From assembly GCF_002027705.1 (NCBI RefSeq), contig NZ_MBTG01000007.1, positions 178,134-242,133 on the forward strand: a DNA stretch of 64,000 bases. The letters are read 5' to 3'. Origin of the DNA: Paenibacillus ferrarius. GTDB taxonomy: Bacteria; Bacillota; Bacilli; Paenibacillales; NBRC-103111. The notes below the pieces were generated by a model that was given only the letters and a program-made list of their open reading frames with translations, was not told the DNA's origin and ran no database searches. Made by a program: the position numbers and the translations under genes. Shown in pieces: positions 1-8,691 of the stretch. Each line of letters opens with the position of its first letter. Position 1 is the first letter of the stretch.

Positions 1-181
1 ACTGCGTGAGCACGCCAACCGTATCAATGCCGGAATTGCGGCAATTGCTCAACGTAAAATCGATAATTCTATATTTTCCGCCAAAATGAACGGCTGGTTT
101 TGCTATATTTTTCGTTAATGGGCTAAGCCTAGTCCCCTCACCGCCAGCTAAAAGCATTGCTACACATTCTTGTTTGTTCAT
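1..181 (-). CDS. glgC: glucose-1-phosphate adenylyltransferase, N-terminal part (cut by window edge)
   Basis: Only the first 60 codons are inside the window. They read [20 protein letters not shown], followed by a [18 protein letters not shown] segment. This is the nucleotide-binding start of bacterial ADP-glucose pyrophosphorylase (GGEGTRL phosphate loop, then the K-P-A-V and IIDF motifs). The enzyme makes ADP-glucose from glucose-1-phosphate and ATP, the committed step of glycogen synthesis. The start ATG lies 7 bp after the glgB stop on the same strand, with a GGATGAGG-type ribosome binding site overlapping the end of glgB, so the two are probably translated from one mRNA. The rest of the gene lies to the left of the window. 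Confidence 0.93.
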   Translation of the reverse strand, partial: MNKQECVAMLLAGGEGTRLSPLTKNIAKPAVHFGGKYRIIDFTLSNCRNSGIDTVGVLTQ

Positions 182-188
182 GACATCC

Positions 189-2090
189 TCATCCTTCCGA
201 AGGGGTATATTTGAAGATCACAGCTGCAAGTGGTGGTATATGAATCGTTATGCTATAAGGGCGATCCTGACAGGCGAATTCCTCTGCCATTAAATGACTT
301 TCGTTCCCTACACCCGATCCGCCGAATTCCGGCTTATCGCTGTTAAACACTTCCTGATAAGTGCCCTGCTTCATGACCCCTAAGCGATAGTTTTCATGAG
401 TCTCTGTCTTAAAATTGCAAACAATCACGAGATGCTCATCCGTCTTTTCCGCTTTGCGAATGAACATGACCAGACCATCACTTCGGTCCTCGGCGCCAAT
501 GGCTTCGAAGCCGCTTGGGTCATAGTCGAGTTCCCATAACGCTTTCTCTGCTTTATAGAAATGATTCATCATCTTCACGAAGGCCTCAAATTGCTGATGT
601 TCCTCGAACTCCAGCAGATTCCATTCGAGAGCACTTTCCGAATTCCAATCGTCCATCTGGCCGAATTCATTGCCCATGAATAACAGCTTTTTGCCGGGAT
701 GCCCGATCATATAGCTATACAACACACGCAGATTCGCGAAACGCTGCCAGTTATCATCACCAGACATTTTACCCAGAAGCGATTTGGATGAATGAACCAC
801 TTCATCATGCGCATAAGGCAGAATATAATTCTCCTCCCAAGCGTTCAGCAGGGAATTCGTTAATTGATCCTCCGCTTCGCCGCGCTCCTCTTGCGTTTTC
901 TTCATATATTCCAAGGTGTTCCACGTATAGCCTAAGTTCCATTTATAATTAAACCCGAGTCCGCCATGATCAACCGACGTCGTTACGCCAGGATATGAGC
1001 TCGAATCCTCCGCCATCATCAGCGCATTTGGGTACCTGGAGAACACAACCGCATTCAGCTTCTGCAGAAAAGCGATGCCTTCCAGATTCTCGTCGCCTCC
1101 GAATTCGTTCGTAATACGATCCCCACCTTCTCTGTCGAAATTAAGCGTCAATATGCTATAAACGGCATCCACTCTTAATCCGTCAATATGATACACGTCC
1201 ATCCAGAACAGCGCGTTGGAGATTAAGAAGCTCAGCACCTCCGGCTTCCCATAATCGAAGATTTGGGTCCCCCAGGTCGGGTTTTCTCCCTTCCGGCTGT
1301 CTGCATATTCATAAAGCGGCGTCCCATCGAAGCGAGTCAAACCATGAGCATCTTTGCAGTAATGCGCCGGCACCCAGTCCATAATGACGCCAATCCCCTT
1401 CTGATGGCAGCGATCAACGAAGACCATGAAGTCCTTCGGCGATCCAAATCGGCTCGTCACCGAGAAATAGCTTGTCACCTGATAGCCCCAAGAAGCATCC
1501 AACGGGTGCTCCTCTAATGGCATCAACTCGATGTGGGTATAACCACGCTCCAGCACATAGTCAACCAGCTCATCAGCCAATTCCAAGTACGTGTAGAAAC
1601 CTCCGTCTTCCTTGCGCTTCCAGCTGCCCAGATGCACCTCATAGATCAAAAGAGGCTGCTGCAGAAATTGATTCGAGGTTTTCGTAGCCAGCCATTCCTC
1701 ATCCTGCCATTCGTAACCTTCCAAAGAAGTTACAATGGATGCCGTTCCAGGACGAAGCTCCGTGTGAAAAGCGTACGGATCTGATTTCAGATAACACTCG
1801 TCATCCAAGGTGATGATCTCGTATTTATACAGCGTACCTTCCTCCAGCTTCGGAATGAAAAGCGTCCATACACCGTCTGACATCGACATCTTATGATTGC
1901 TGCCATCCCAGCCATTGAAGCTGCCCGATACATTCACTTGTTTCGCATTTGGTGCCCAAACGGCGAAGTTGATCCCCCTCATGCCTTGCCGTTCTTCCAT
2001 GTGGGAACCCAGAAATTGATAGCTTTGATACTGTGTGCCCTCATACAATAAATAGGTAGCGTCTGAATCCGGTGCAGATGCCATCGTCAT
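189..2090 (-). CDS. glgB: 1,4-alpha-glucan branching enzyme
   Basis: Glycogen branching enzyme of the GH13 family, which cuts alpha-1,4 chains and re-attaches them as alpha-1,6 branches in the cytoplasm. The N-terminal CBM48-like beta domain ([21 protein letters not shown]) is followed by a catalytic barrel. Counting from the longest reading frame (which opens at 2105), the nucleophile is Asp313 in [10 protein letters not shown] and the acid/base is Glu366 in [11 protein letters not shown]; the [15 protein letters not shown] loop is also present. The length of about 633 aa is normal. The frame opens at 2105, but a GGGAGG ribosome binding site sits 7 bp before the sixth codon, so ATG 2090 is preferred. 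It precedes glgC by 7 bp and forms a glycogen operon that continues left of the window. Confidence 0.95.
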   Translation of the reverse strand: MTMASAPDSDATYLLYEGTQYQSYQFLGSHMEERQGMRGINFAVWAPNAKQVNVSGSFNGWDGSNHKMSMSDGVWTLFIPKLEEGTLYKYEIITLDDECYLKSDPYAFHTELRPGTASIVTSLEGYEWQDEEWLATKTSNQFLQQPLLIYEVHLGSWKRKEDGGFYTYLELADELVDYVLERGYTHIELMPLEEHPLDASWGYQVTSYFSVTSRFGSPKDFMVFVDRCHQKGIGVIMDWVPAHYCKDAHGLTRFDGTPLYEYADSRKGENPTWGTQIFDYGKPEVLSFLISNALFWMDVYHIDGLRVDAVYSILTLNFDREGGDRITNEFGGDENLEGIAFLQKLNAVVFSRYPNALMMAEDSSSYPGVTTSVDHGGLGFNYKWNLGYTWNTLEYMKKTQEERGEAEDQLTNSLLNAWEENYILPYAHDEVVHSSKSLLGKMSGDDNWQRFANLRVLYSYMIGHPGKKLLFMGNEFGQMDDWNSESALEWNLLEFEEHQQFEAFVKMMNHFYKAEKALWELDYDPSGFEAIGAEDRSDGLVMFIRKAEKTDEHLVIVCNFKTETHENYRLGVMKQGTYQEVFNSDKPEFGGSGVGNESHLMAEEFACQDRPYSITIHIPPLAAVIFKYTPSEG

Positions 2091-2152
2091 CCCATTTCCT
2101 CCCATCCTGATTGGATTGATATTCCTTATTACACCTCTTTGTGCCTATTGAA

Positions 2153-2200
2153 ACAAAAAACGCACAAGTTTTATTCCCATTTGGGATAAACTTGTGCGTT
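2153..2200 (-). terminator. intrinsic terminator after the REC-PP2C gene
   Basis: A 12-bp perfect stem AACGCACAAGTT / AACTTGTGCGTT encloses a short inner TCCC/GGGA pairing. On the minus strand it is followed by TTTTTTG. It lies between the stop of the 2230-3366 gene and the start of glgB, so glgBC is probably transcribed separately. Confidence 0.88.
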
Positions 2201-2229
2201 CTCATATGTGATAAATAATAAGGCCCGTA

Positions 2230-3366
2230 TTACTCTGCTGTAATCAAAACCAAGCACATATCATCTGGGGGTGAGCCGCTTTTGGCATATGGATAAATCC
2301 GTTCGATCAAGCCGTCAGGATCGTGCGTCTGCATAGCCTCCAAGCCCCCTTGGATCTTGCTGATCCCGTCCTCTTGCTCATCATCAAGCCATTCGGAGAG
2401 GCCATCTGTGAACAGAACAATTCGGGCATCCTTCTTATAAGGAATAACCCCCTTCGTAATCTCAATGCCTTCAAAAAAGCCAATGGCGCAGCAGCCTTCC
2501 GTCAACAGCTTCACCTCGCCATCCAAAATGGCAATTCCGGTAGGATGCCCGGCATTCACATATTCAATCGTACGATGCTCGGTATCGAGCACCATATAAA
2601 TCGACGTAAAGTAATAATTGATCAAATTATCCGCTTTATGCAGCTGATTCATGCGTCCATTCAATTCTCGGATGACGCCTTCCGGATCACAAATATTCGT
2701 AATCGTATCCTTCAAGGCTGAGTAAATGTACATGCACACCAGCGAAGAAGAAATACCGTGCCCCATCATGTCCAGCAAAATAATGCCATACCGATTCGGT
2801 CCGATCGGGTACCAAGCATAGAAGTCGCCAGCCAGCTCCGATGAAGGCTTATAGACAGCCGATATGTTGATATGCTCATCCTGAATCGGACTGCTAAGTA
2901 CGCTGCGCTGCACTTGTTTGGCCAGATCAAGCTCATACTTGATTCGCTTATCCCGCTCTTTGTGCCAATCCTTCTCGAATTTGAGACGAAGCGTGGAGCG
3001 AATACGAGCCAGCAGCTCTACTTTATTAATTGGCTTCATCACGTAATCCAGCGCCCCTGCATCCAGTGCTTCCGCCAATTTATTGGAATCTCCCATAGCC
3101 GTTACGAAGATAATCGGGATATCCCGGAACCGTTCATCCGCTTGAACCGTTCGACAGGCTTCAACCCCATCAATTTCCGGCATCATCATATCCATCAAGA
3201 TCAAGTCCACGGGTACTTCTCCCGTAGTTGGTGAATTCATCTCTAATAATTGATACAGCTCTTTGGCTGAAGAGACCATTGTTAGATCCGTGTATCCGGC
3301 TTTAAGCAGAATTTTTTCGATTATAAGTAAATTCGTCGCGTTATCGTCGACAATGACAATACTCAT
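2230..3366 (-). CDS. response regulator fused to a PP2C-type (RsbU/SpoIIE) serine phosphatase
   Basis: Two domains are visible. Residues 1-125 form a receiver domain: acidic pair D7-D8, phospho-acceptor D59 in LILMDMMMPEIDG, the Thr of FVTAMGD and the Lys of YVMKPIN. After a charged linker, residues 165-378 form a PP2C phosphatase of the SpoIIE/RsbU type (GDFYAW, ILLDMMGHGISSSLV, VLFTDGLSEW, with the metal-binding Asp residues present). Such proteins dephosphorylate an anti-anti-sigma (STAS) partner in response to phosphorylation by a histidine kinase. No kinase, STAS or anti-sigma gene is adjacent, so the partners must be elsewhere. The ribosome binding site GAGAGGGG is well placed before ATG 3366. 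Confidence 0.9.
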   Translation of the reverse strand: MSIVIVDDNATNLLIIEKILLKAGYTDLTMVSSAKELYQLLEMNSPTTGEVPVDLILMDMMMPEIDGVEACRTVQADERFRDIPIIFVTAMGDSNKLAEALDAGALDYVMKPINKVELLARIRSTLRLKFEKDWHKERDKRIKYELDLAKQVQRSVLSSPIQDEHINISAVYKPSSELAGDFYAWYPIGPNRYGIILLDMMGHGISSSLVCMYIYSALKDTITNICDPEGVIRELNGRMNQLHKADNLINYYFTSIYMVLDTEHRTIEYVNAGHPTGIAILDGEVKLLTEGCCAIGFFEGIEITKGVIPYKKDARIVLFTDGLSEWLDDEQEDGISKIQGGLEAMQTHDPDGLIERIYPYAKSGSPPDDMCLVLITAE

Positions 3367-3626
3367 GGCTCAAACCCCTCTCGGGCAAAAGTTAAACAGT
3401 AACCCTCACCATAGTTTAGCATAGTTTAAAAAATAAAAATCGCTAGAGTTCTTCTATTTACTACCCGCATTTGAAAATTTCAATCAGAATACAGGCATTC
3501 CTTGCACGTTTATATTAATGAAATGGAAATCTAAATAAACTTTTGCTGTTTCAGAATCAGGAAATACGGTTACTTCCTACTATGAAGCATGACAAACCAT
3601 AACCCAATTTGAAGGAGAGATGACTC

Positions 3627-4043
3627 ATGAGTGAAGCAGTCGGAACAAACAAAGGCGGACTATTATTAGGTTTAGTTATCGGCGGAGCGGTTGGTGCAGT
3701 AGCTTCCCTGTTATTTGCCCCTAAAGCTGGGTCAGAGCTGCGCGAAGACCTTTCTAATACGTACCGTACTTTAAACGATAAAACAAGCAAATTGGCTTCA
3801 ACAGTTGGTCAAAAAACACAAGAAATTGTCTCCAGTGTTTGCGAGACAACCCAAGATATCGCGGCAACGGCCAGCGAAAAAGCCAAAGACATCGTTTCCA
3901 CCGTCAGTGAGAAATCACAAGAAATCGGCAGCAAAGCCTCCGACGTAATCGATAAAGCCAAAGAGAGCAAACAACTGGTAGCTGAGTCCTTGCAGGCCGC
4001 CACAAGCAACAGCTCCCATGGCAGCAATAACAACCAGCATTAG
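3627..4043 (+). CDS. YtxH-domain general stress-type protein
   Basis: 138-residue protein with a glycine-rich N-terminal membrane segment (GGLLLGLVIGGAVGAVASLL) followed by FAPKAGSELREDL, the hallmark of the YtxH/GvpP family. The remainder (residues 45-125) is a Ser/Thr/Lys-rich amphipathic helix with an about 11-residue rhythm (TQEIVSS, TQDIAAT, AKDIVST, SQEIGSK), resembling apolipoprotein or LEA-like coils. Family members are stress-induced in Bacillus; their biochemical role is unknown. AAGGAGAG lies 8 bp before the ATG. A tandem repeat follows immediately and the next gene is co-oriented. Confidence 0.88.
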   Translation: MSEAVGTNKGGLLLGLVIGGAVGAVASLLFAPKAGSELREDLSNTYRTLNDKTSKLASTVGQKTQEIVSSVCETTQDIAATASEKAKDIVSTVSEKSQEIGSKASDVIDKAKESKQLVAESLQAATSNSSHGSNNNQH

Positions 4044-4051
4044 AAGAGGGA

Positions 4052-4193
4052 GCTGGTAGAACAAACATTAGAACAGGGAAAGCTGGTTTCGGGCTGGTAG
4101 AGCAAATATTAGAACAGGCAGAAAGTCTGTTTCTGGCTGGTAGAACAAACATTAGAACACAAAAAACCGGTTTCGGGCTGGTAGAACAAATTT
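4052..4193 (+). repeat. 41-43 bp tandem repeat, about 3.4 copies, between ytxH-like gene and next CDS
   Basis: Direct repeats start at 4052, 4093, 4136 and 4177 (periods 41, 43, 41). Each begins GCTGGTAGAACAAACATTAG and continues AACAG with a short variable joint ending in GGTTTCGG. The last copy is truncated just before the ribosome binding site of the next gene. On the minus strand the copies translate as ICSTSPKP repeats, but no start or ribosome binding site supports coding. Confidence 0.85.
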
Positions 4194-4227
4194 GTTTAGC
4201 CGCAGGTTTGAAAGGAGCGTTTGGACT

Positions 4228-4641
4228 ATGGACAAAAACGCCTTGCATCAACAACTCACCGATTTGGGATTAGAACGTATTGAATATACAGAGAAATCGG
4301 TATACCAAATTAAAATCTACAACGAAGCTACCTCCGTCGGATACCCGCTCACATTGACAACACTGACGACCGAGCATGGGAACACCACCGTTCACTTCCA
4401 CGAAGCCGACTTTCAAGAGAATGAATTCGTTCCTCTTCAAGTCCGGCGGGCTGCGCTGGATAAACTTATCGAACTCGAGCGACTATGCAACGGTTCCGCC
4501 AGCAAATCCTTGGAAGAAGCCAACAATAGCTCCATGGCCCAGGATATGGGCGAAATCAAAAAGCTCGGCAACGAGATGAAGCACATGAAAACAAACAGTG
4601 AATTACTGGAGAAGAATCTAATTCCCGATCCGATTCAGTAA
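4228..4641 (+). CDS. hypothetical protein, 137 aa
   Basis: I do not recognise a family. The soluble 137-residue protein starts MDKNALHQQLTDLGLERIEY, is mixed alpha/beta in the first 80 residues and ends in a charged helix (MGEIKKLGNEMKHMKTNSEL) that could form a coiled coil. There is no signal peptide and no cysteine cluster. The frame is open from 4192, but AAAGGAG at 4211-4217 is correctly spaced only for ATG 4228, and the upstream stretch is the tandem repeat. A terminator follows at 4658-4693. It may be co-transcribed with the YtxH-like gene. Function unknown. Confidence 0.75.
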   Translation: MDKNALHQQLTDLGLERIEYTEKSVYQIKIYNEATSVGYPLTLTTLTTEHGNTTVHFHEADFQENEFVPLQVRRAALDKLIELERLCNGSASKSLEEANNSSMAQDMGEIKKLGNEMKHMKTNSELLEKNLIPDPIQ

Positions 4642-4657
4642 GCAAGGATGAAGAAGG

Positions 4658-4693
4658 AACCTCTAACGCCACTTTGTGGGGTTGGAGGTTTTT
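4658..4693 (+). terminator. intrinsic terminator
   Basis: AACCTC-type stem (AACCTCTAACGCC / GGGGTTGGAGGTT with mismatches) followed by TTTTT, directly after the 137-aa hypothetical gene. Confidence 0.7.
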
Positions 4694-4908
4694 CCCATGT
4701 TAGCTGGGTGCGGGCAGGGTGGTTGGGTTGGCGGGGCCCGGGAGTTCCAGCACTTTAAGGTTGTTTTTACTTAACAGTGGACACAACGAATTGGGGAGTT
4801 CGGCCTTATGGTGGGTCAGGTGCGTGTGTTGTGGGCTTTAGGGCTGGGAAACAGCCTTACGGTTGGCGGATTTGGTGGATCTGATGGATTCCACCACTTT
4901 GAACATAC
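4694..4908. other. non-coding interval
   Basis: G-rich intergenic stretch on the top strand with no convincing reading frame or ribosome binding site. TTCCAGCACTTTAAGG (4746) and TTCCACCACTTTGAAC (4888) are weakly similar. Nothing else was found. Confidence 0.5.
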
Positions 4909-4949
4909 AAAATCCTACAGATTCGCGGTTTGCCGCTTCTGTAGGATTT
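4909..4949 (-). terminator. fumC intrinsic terminator
   Basis: Perfect 11-bp stem AAATCCTACAG / CTGTAGGATTT around a loop containing an inner GCGG/CCGC pairing. It lies just downstream of the fumC stop. T-runs flank it on both strands, so it may work in both directions. Confidence 0.82.
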
Positions 4950-4980
4950 ATTTGTTTGCTTAACCGAGACAGACTCGATC

Positions 4981-6366
4981 TTATGCCTTCGGATGCACCA
5001 TATCTTCCGGCTTAACGTAGCTGTCGAACTGCTCAGCCGTCAGGTAGCCGCTGCGCAGGGCTGACTCCTTCAGTGTCAGCCCTTCTTTGTGGGCTTGCTT
5101 CGCAATGCTGGCTGCTTTCTCATACCCGATATACGGGTTGAGCGCCGTGACCAGCATGAGGGATTGTTCCAGATTGCGCTGGATGACAGCGCGATTCGGC
5201 TCCATGCCCGCGAGGCAATTGTCGTTGAACGAGCGCATACTATCGGCCAACAGCCGCACCGACTGCAGGAAGTTGTGAATGATAACGGGCTTGAACACGT
5301 TCAGCTCGAAGTTGCCTTGGCTGGCGGCGAAGCCGATTGCCGCATCGTTGCCCATTACCTGGCAAACGACCATCGTCATCGCTTCGCTCTGCGTGGGGTT
5401 GACCTTGCCCGGCATGATCGAGCTGCCGGGCTCGTTCTCTGGGATCGTAATCTCCCCGATCCCGCAGCGGGGACCGCTGGATAGCCAGCGCACATCGTTG
5501 GCTATCTTCATTAAGTTCGCCGCCAGCGCCTTCAGCGCGCCGTGGGCGTAAACAATCTGATCATGGCTGGTCAGCGCATGAAACTTGTTCGCCGCCGAGA
5601 CGAAGCGCGTGCCCGTCTCGCGAGTCAACGCTTCGGCGACGCGCGCGCCGAACTCGGGATGCGCGTTCAGCCCGGTGCCGACCGCGGTGCCGCCAATAGC
5701 CAGCTCGCGCATCGTATCCACGCTGCTGCGCACCATGCGCGCAGTCTGCTCCAGCATGGCCCACCAGCCGCTGATCTCCTGCCCGAGCGTCAGCGGGGTA
5801 GCATCCTGCAGATGGGTGCGGCCGATCTTGACGATGGAGGCGTAAGCCTCCATCTTGCTGTGCAGTGTCGCCTGCAGAAGCTCCAGCGCAGGCAGAAGCT
5901 CTTGCTCCACCGCGATGACGCCAGCTACATGCATCGCAGTTGGAAATGTATCGTTCGAGCTCTGCGAACGATTCACATCATCATTGGGATGGATGCGAGT
6001 ACCATCCCCCATCAGCTCGCTGCCTCGGTGAGCAATCACCTCGTTCACGTTCATGTTCGACTGCGTGCCGCTGCCCGTCTGCCAGACGACAAGCGGGAAC
6101 TCGTCGTGCCAGCGGCCTTGTACGATTTCGTCTGCCGCCTGAGCGATCGCCTCCGCTTTCTCCGGCGTCAACCCGCCAAGCTCGCGGTTCACCTGAGCGG
6201 CTGCTTTTTTCAACAAAGCAAAAGCCCCTATCAACCGTTCCGGCATCCGCTCCGTGCCGATTTTGAAATTCTCATAGCTGCGCTGCGTTTGAGCCCCCCA
6301 CAACTTATCCACAGGTACTCTGATTTCCCCCATTGTATCCTTTTCAATCCGATACTCTTGCGTCAC
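4981..6366 (-). CDS. fumC: class II fumarate hydratase
   Basis: Fumarase C, the oxygen-stable, iron-free enzyme that interconverts fumarate and L-malate in the TCA cycle. The 461-residue length is normal. The superfamily signature [18 protein letters not shown] is present, with the active-site segments [31 protein letters not shown] and [16 protein letters not shown]. The start is GTG at 6366, preceded by AGGAGG at good spacing. It appears monocistronic, with its own terminator. Local G+C is higher than in neighbouring genes, without other signs of transfer. Confidence 0.97.
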   Translation of the reverse strand: MTQEYRIEKDTMGEIRVPVDKLWGAQTQRSYENFKIGTERMPERLIGAFALLKKAAAQVNRELGGLTPEKAEAIAQAADEIVQGRWHDEFPLVVWQTGSGTQSNMNVNEVIAHRGSELMGDGTRIHPNDDVNRSQSSNDTFPTAMHVAGVIAVEQELLPALELLQATLHSKMEAYASIVKIGRTHLQDATPLTLGQEISGWWAMLEQTARMVRSSVDTMRELAIGGTAVGTGLNAHPEFGARVAEALTRETGTRFVSAANKFHALTSHDQIVYAHGALKALAANLMKIANDVRWLSSGPRCGIGEITIPENEPGSSIMPGKVNPTQSEAMTMVVCQVMGNDAAIGFAASQGNFELNVFKPVIIHNFLQSVRLLADSMRSFNDNCLAGMEPNRAVIQRNLEQSLMLVTALNPYIGYEKAASIAKQAHKEGLTLKESALRSGYLTAEQFDSYVKPEDMVHPKA

Positions 6367-6561
6367 TCGAACCGCCTCCTATTGCTTCGTTATGCTGACA
6401 TAACCCGCTAGAATGTATTAACCAATCACCAAACACATAAATCTTATTTTACCCAGATCATGGCAACCTATGAGCCATTTGCTGGTTTTCTCCTCCATCG
6501 AAGAGATATAATAAACAAAAAACACCCGCCAAGGCAGGTGCTGCCAAAGGAGCAAAGCCTC

Positions 6562-6954
6562 ATGGAAACTAGACTAGACATTATCGTCCGATCCACCGAA
6601 ATTGATGTGAATGGCCACGTCAACAATGCCAAATATTTGGAATACCTCGAATGGGGAAGGGAAGAATGGTACGAGCAATCCGAGTTGTTTTATGATACGT
6701 TTGGCGCGATGGGCATTCAAACCGTTACCGTGAACATCAACATTAATTATAAAAAAGAGTGCAAACAAGGTGAGCACCTGACCGTCACTTGCCGGCCTGA
6801 CAAAATGGGACGCTCCAGCTATGTGCTGAAGCAAGAAATTGTCAACCAGCAAGGCGAATTGTGTGCCGATGCCCTTGTAACCAGTGTGACGATGGACAGT
6901 ACAACACGCAAAAGCGTAGAGGCCCCTGAGGCATTACGAAAGCATTTTAGCTAA
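6562..6954 (+). CDS. acyl-CoA thioesterase, 4HBT/YbgC-like hot-dog fold
   Basis: 130-residue single hot-dog-fold protein. The motif IDVNGHVNNAKYLEYLEWGR carries the D-x-x-G-H-V-N-N catalytic region of the 4-hydroxybenzoyl-CoA thioesterase/YbgC family, and the NININYKKECKQGEHLTV strand is typical. It is expected to hydrolyse short or medium acyl-CoA thioesters in the cytoplasm; the real substrate cannot be read from sequence. ATG 6562 is preferred over the open frame to 6460 because AAAGGAGC lies 8 bp upstream. It stands alone, convergent with the following minus-strand gene. Confidence 0.85.
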   Translation: METRLDIIVRSTEIDVNGHVNNAKYLEYLEWGREEWYEQSELFYDTFGAMGIQTVTVNININYKKECKQGEHLTVTCRPDKMGRSSYVLKQEIVNQQGELCADALVTSVTMDSTTRKSVEAPEALRKHFS

Positions 6955-6966
6955 AGAACAAGTCAT

Positions 6967-7542
6967 TTACACAGTCCCTGTGGATAACTTCTGGCCCAAC
7001 GGCGTTGGCAGTCCATCCATGCTGACCATATTTTTCTCCTGCCAGTAGTCCGTTAATCCTTGCTCGCCTTTTTGTGCGGCCCATTTCTGCAGTGTCGTGC
7101 GTTCTCCCTCGTAATTGTAAAAAGGGACGCTATAGCCGCATGAGGTCTTGACCTCATGCACATCAACAACAATCATTTGACGCGCTCCAGGCAAAAGGGT
7201 GAACCTAGGCGCGATCACCTCCCACTCCTGCGTACCTGGCAATACGACCCGCCCTTCTCCATAGAGGCGCAGAATCATGGGCGGTCCCTCAAAAGCCATA
7301 AACATCACGGTAATCCGTCCGTTCCCGCTCTCCTCCAGATGCGCGCTCGTCTCATTCCCGCTCCCGGTTAAATCGAGATAGGCCACCTCATTCTTCGATA
7401 AAATCCGAAAAACATCGTGACCCTTCGGTGAAAGATTAACATGACCTTCCCCCGACAAGGGGGCAGAACCTACGAAAAAAATATGCTGCTTCGCGATAAA
7501 CTGCTCATGATCCGGCAATAGTGCCTCGAAAGATTTGCCCAT
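6967..7542 (-). CDS. pyridoxamine 5'-phosphate oxidase-family (FMN split-barrel) protein
   Basis: 191-residue protein starting MGKSFEALLPDHEQFIAKQH, with the FVGSAPLSGEGHVNLSPKGHD segment typical of the PNPOx-like FMN-binding split-barrel family found in soil bacteria. It is probably a flavin- or F420-dependent oxidoreductase, or a heme or flavin binder; the true substrate is unknown. The frame is open to 7587, but GGAGG lies 10 bp before ATG 7542, and homologues that I know usually begin MGKxF, so the shorter start is chosen. The stop is 12 bp from that of the convergent thioesterase gene. Confidence 0.82.
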   Translation of the reverse strand: MGKSFEALLPDHEQFIAKQHIFFVGSAPLSGEGHVNLSPKGHDVFRILSKNEVAYLDLTGSGNETSAHLEESGNGRITVMFMAFEGPPMILRLYGEGRVVLPGTQEWEVIAPRFTLLPGARQMIVVDVHEVKTSCGYSVPFYNYEGERTTLQKWAAQKGEQGLTDYWQEKNMVSMDGLPTPLGQKLSTGTV

Positions 7543-7736
7543 CGGCCATCCGCCTCCATTCCCAATTTCTTCTATTATGCTCTTCATAACGACATTTGTG
7601 AAATACCTAAAACAGACTTCTCTTATAGTTTTTACCTATGAAGATTCCCGCTTTATTCATCGTTAAAATTATCTGCATACTTATGGGGATTGCGAGACAT
7701 ACTTAGTTAGTTGAAACTTAGAGGAGGTGATCTTAC

Positions 7737-7901
7737 ATGTCAACGAACAACAGTGATGATGTGGTGAGCCATGCCATTAATGCCGCTGAGGCGAATGCAG
7801 AAGACAGCCAGTCCAAACAGCAAGTGGAGGAACTAAGTGCCTTGCTTCAGAATGAAACAACGAACTCCGCTGTCGATGAAGATTCATCTGAACAAGCGTA
7901 A
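7737..7901 (+). CDS. small acidic hypothetical protein, 54 aa
   Basis: A 54-codon frame starts MSTNNSDDVVSHAINAAEAN and ends DSSEQA. It is strongly acidic, rich in Asn, Gln, Ser and Ala, lacks aromatic residues and is probably disordered or helical. Coding is supported by an essentially perfect anti-16S site (GAGGAGGTGATC) 4-5 bp before the ATG and by a strong terminator 60 bp after the stop. No family is recognised. A small stress or spore protein is possible by composition, but this is not shown. Confidence 0.75.
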   Translation: MSTNNSDDVVSHAINAAEANAEDSQSKQQVEELSALLQNETTNSAVDEDSSEQA

Positions 7902-7961
7902 TTCGGATTATTTCTTTTACAATCGTCTCGTCGGCTCCTATAGCTTTGTGGAAGCCAGCGT

Positions 7962-8013
7962 AAAAAAGAGCTTTTCCGCTAGGTCTTAAACGACCGTGGA
8001 AAGGCTCTTTTTA
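7962..8013 (+). terminator. intrinsic terminator
   Basis: AAAAAGAGC(C)TTTCC / GGAAAGGCTCTTTTT stem with an about 20-nt loop and a T-run, downstream of the 54-aa gene. Confidence 0.8.
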
Positions 8014-8070
8014 TTGGTGTAATGAACTAAACGCCCATCCACCGAATAAAATTATAGTAAAAACATTGGG

Positions 8071-8691
8071 ATGGATGATGACATGGACGGATTGGATCAC
8101 CCCGTTAGTATACAAACCTATCGAGTGCAGCGCAATAAATTGAAATTGTTATACCCCGCAGTCGTAAACCACACCCCTCAAGCAGCCCAACATGCCATGA
8201 ACACGACTATCGTCAATGCGGTCAACAAGCAGCTTCGCGAGCAAGGCTACCCGAAAAATCCGCTAACAGACGTGACCGCTTACTTCGAGCTCAAAACGAA
8301 TGAGCGCAATGTGCTTAGTTTGACTTTGTGGAATTACGCCTTTTCGGGTGGGGCTCATGGACTGACAATTCAACACGGATTAACGTTTAATACAGAGACT
8401 GGCAAGGACTACGCTCTGAAAGAATTGTTTAAACCACACAGCAATTATGTCGGCAAGCTCAGTGCCCTTATTCAAGCCGAGCTCAAAACACGGGATATCC
8501 CCCTGTTAGTTGAGTTCAAGGCCATACGTCCGGATCAGGATTTCTACATCGCGGATAAGTCTTTGGTCATTTTCTTCCAGGTCTATGAACTGGCTGCTTA
8601 TGTGTACGGTTTTCTTTATTTTCCTATTTCCGTGTATGCCCTTCAGGACATCATTGAAGAGGATAGCCCTCTGGGTAAAATGCTTTATTAA
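8071..8691 (+). CDS. DUF4163/DUF3298 (RsiV-like) domain protein
   Basis: 206-residue protein. Residues 20-110 match the DUF4163 (PdaC-type) fold and residues 110-200 the DUF3298 fold (GGAHGLTIQHGLTFNTETGKDYALKELF), the pair also found in the extracytoplasmic part of RsiV and related surface proteins. Unlike most relatives, there is no signal peptide or transmembrane helix visible, so it looks cytoplasmic, or the true start is not this ATG. The ribosome binding site is weak (GGGATGGATG), and an ATG 12 bp downstream is an alternative start. Its last 4 bp overlap the convergent gene. Confidence 0.75.
   Translation: MDDDMDGLDHPVSIQTYRVQRNKLKLLYPAVVNHTPQAAQHAMNTTIVNAVNKQLREQGYPKNPLTDVTAYFELKTNERNVLSLTLWNYAFSGGAHGLTIQHGLTFNTETGKDYALKELFKPHSNYVGKLSALIQAELKTRDIPLLVEFKAIRPDQDFYIADKSLVIFFQVYELAAYVYGFLYFPISVYALQDIIEEDSPLGKMLY

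Noticed and set aside
3500..3530. Possible SigB promoter (GTTTAT...GGAAAT) before the YtxH-like gene
   Set aside because: Poor -10 match and short spacer; SigB is not expected in Paenibacillus.
3904..4254. Minus-strand frame with ICSTSPKP repeats
   Set aside because: Product of the 41-43 bp DNA repeat; opposite to two well-supported genes and without a start signal.
6518..6545. CACCCGCC/GGCAGGTG hairpin as a terminator on the minus strand
   Set aside because: No minus-strand gene ends there; it lies in the 5' region of the thioesterase gene and may be coincidental.
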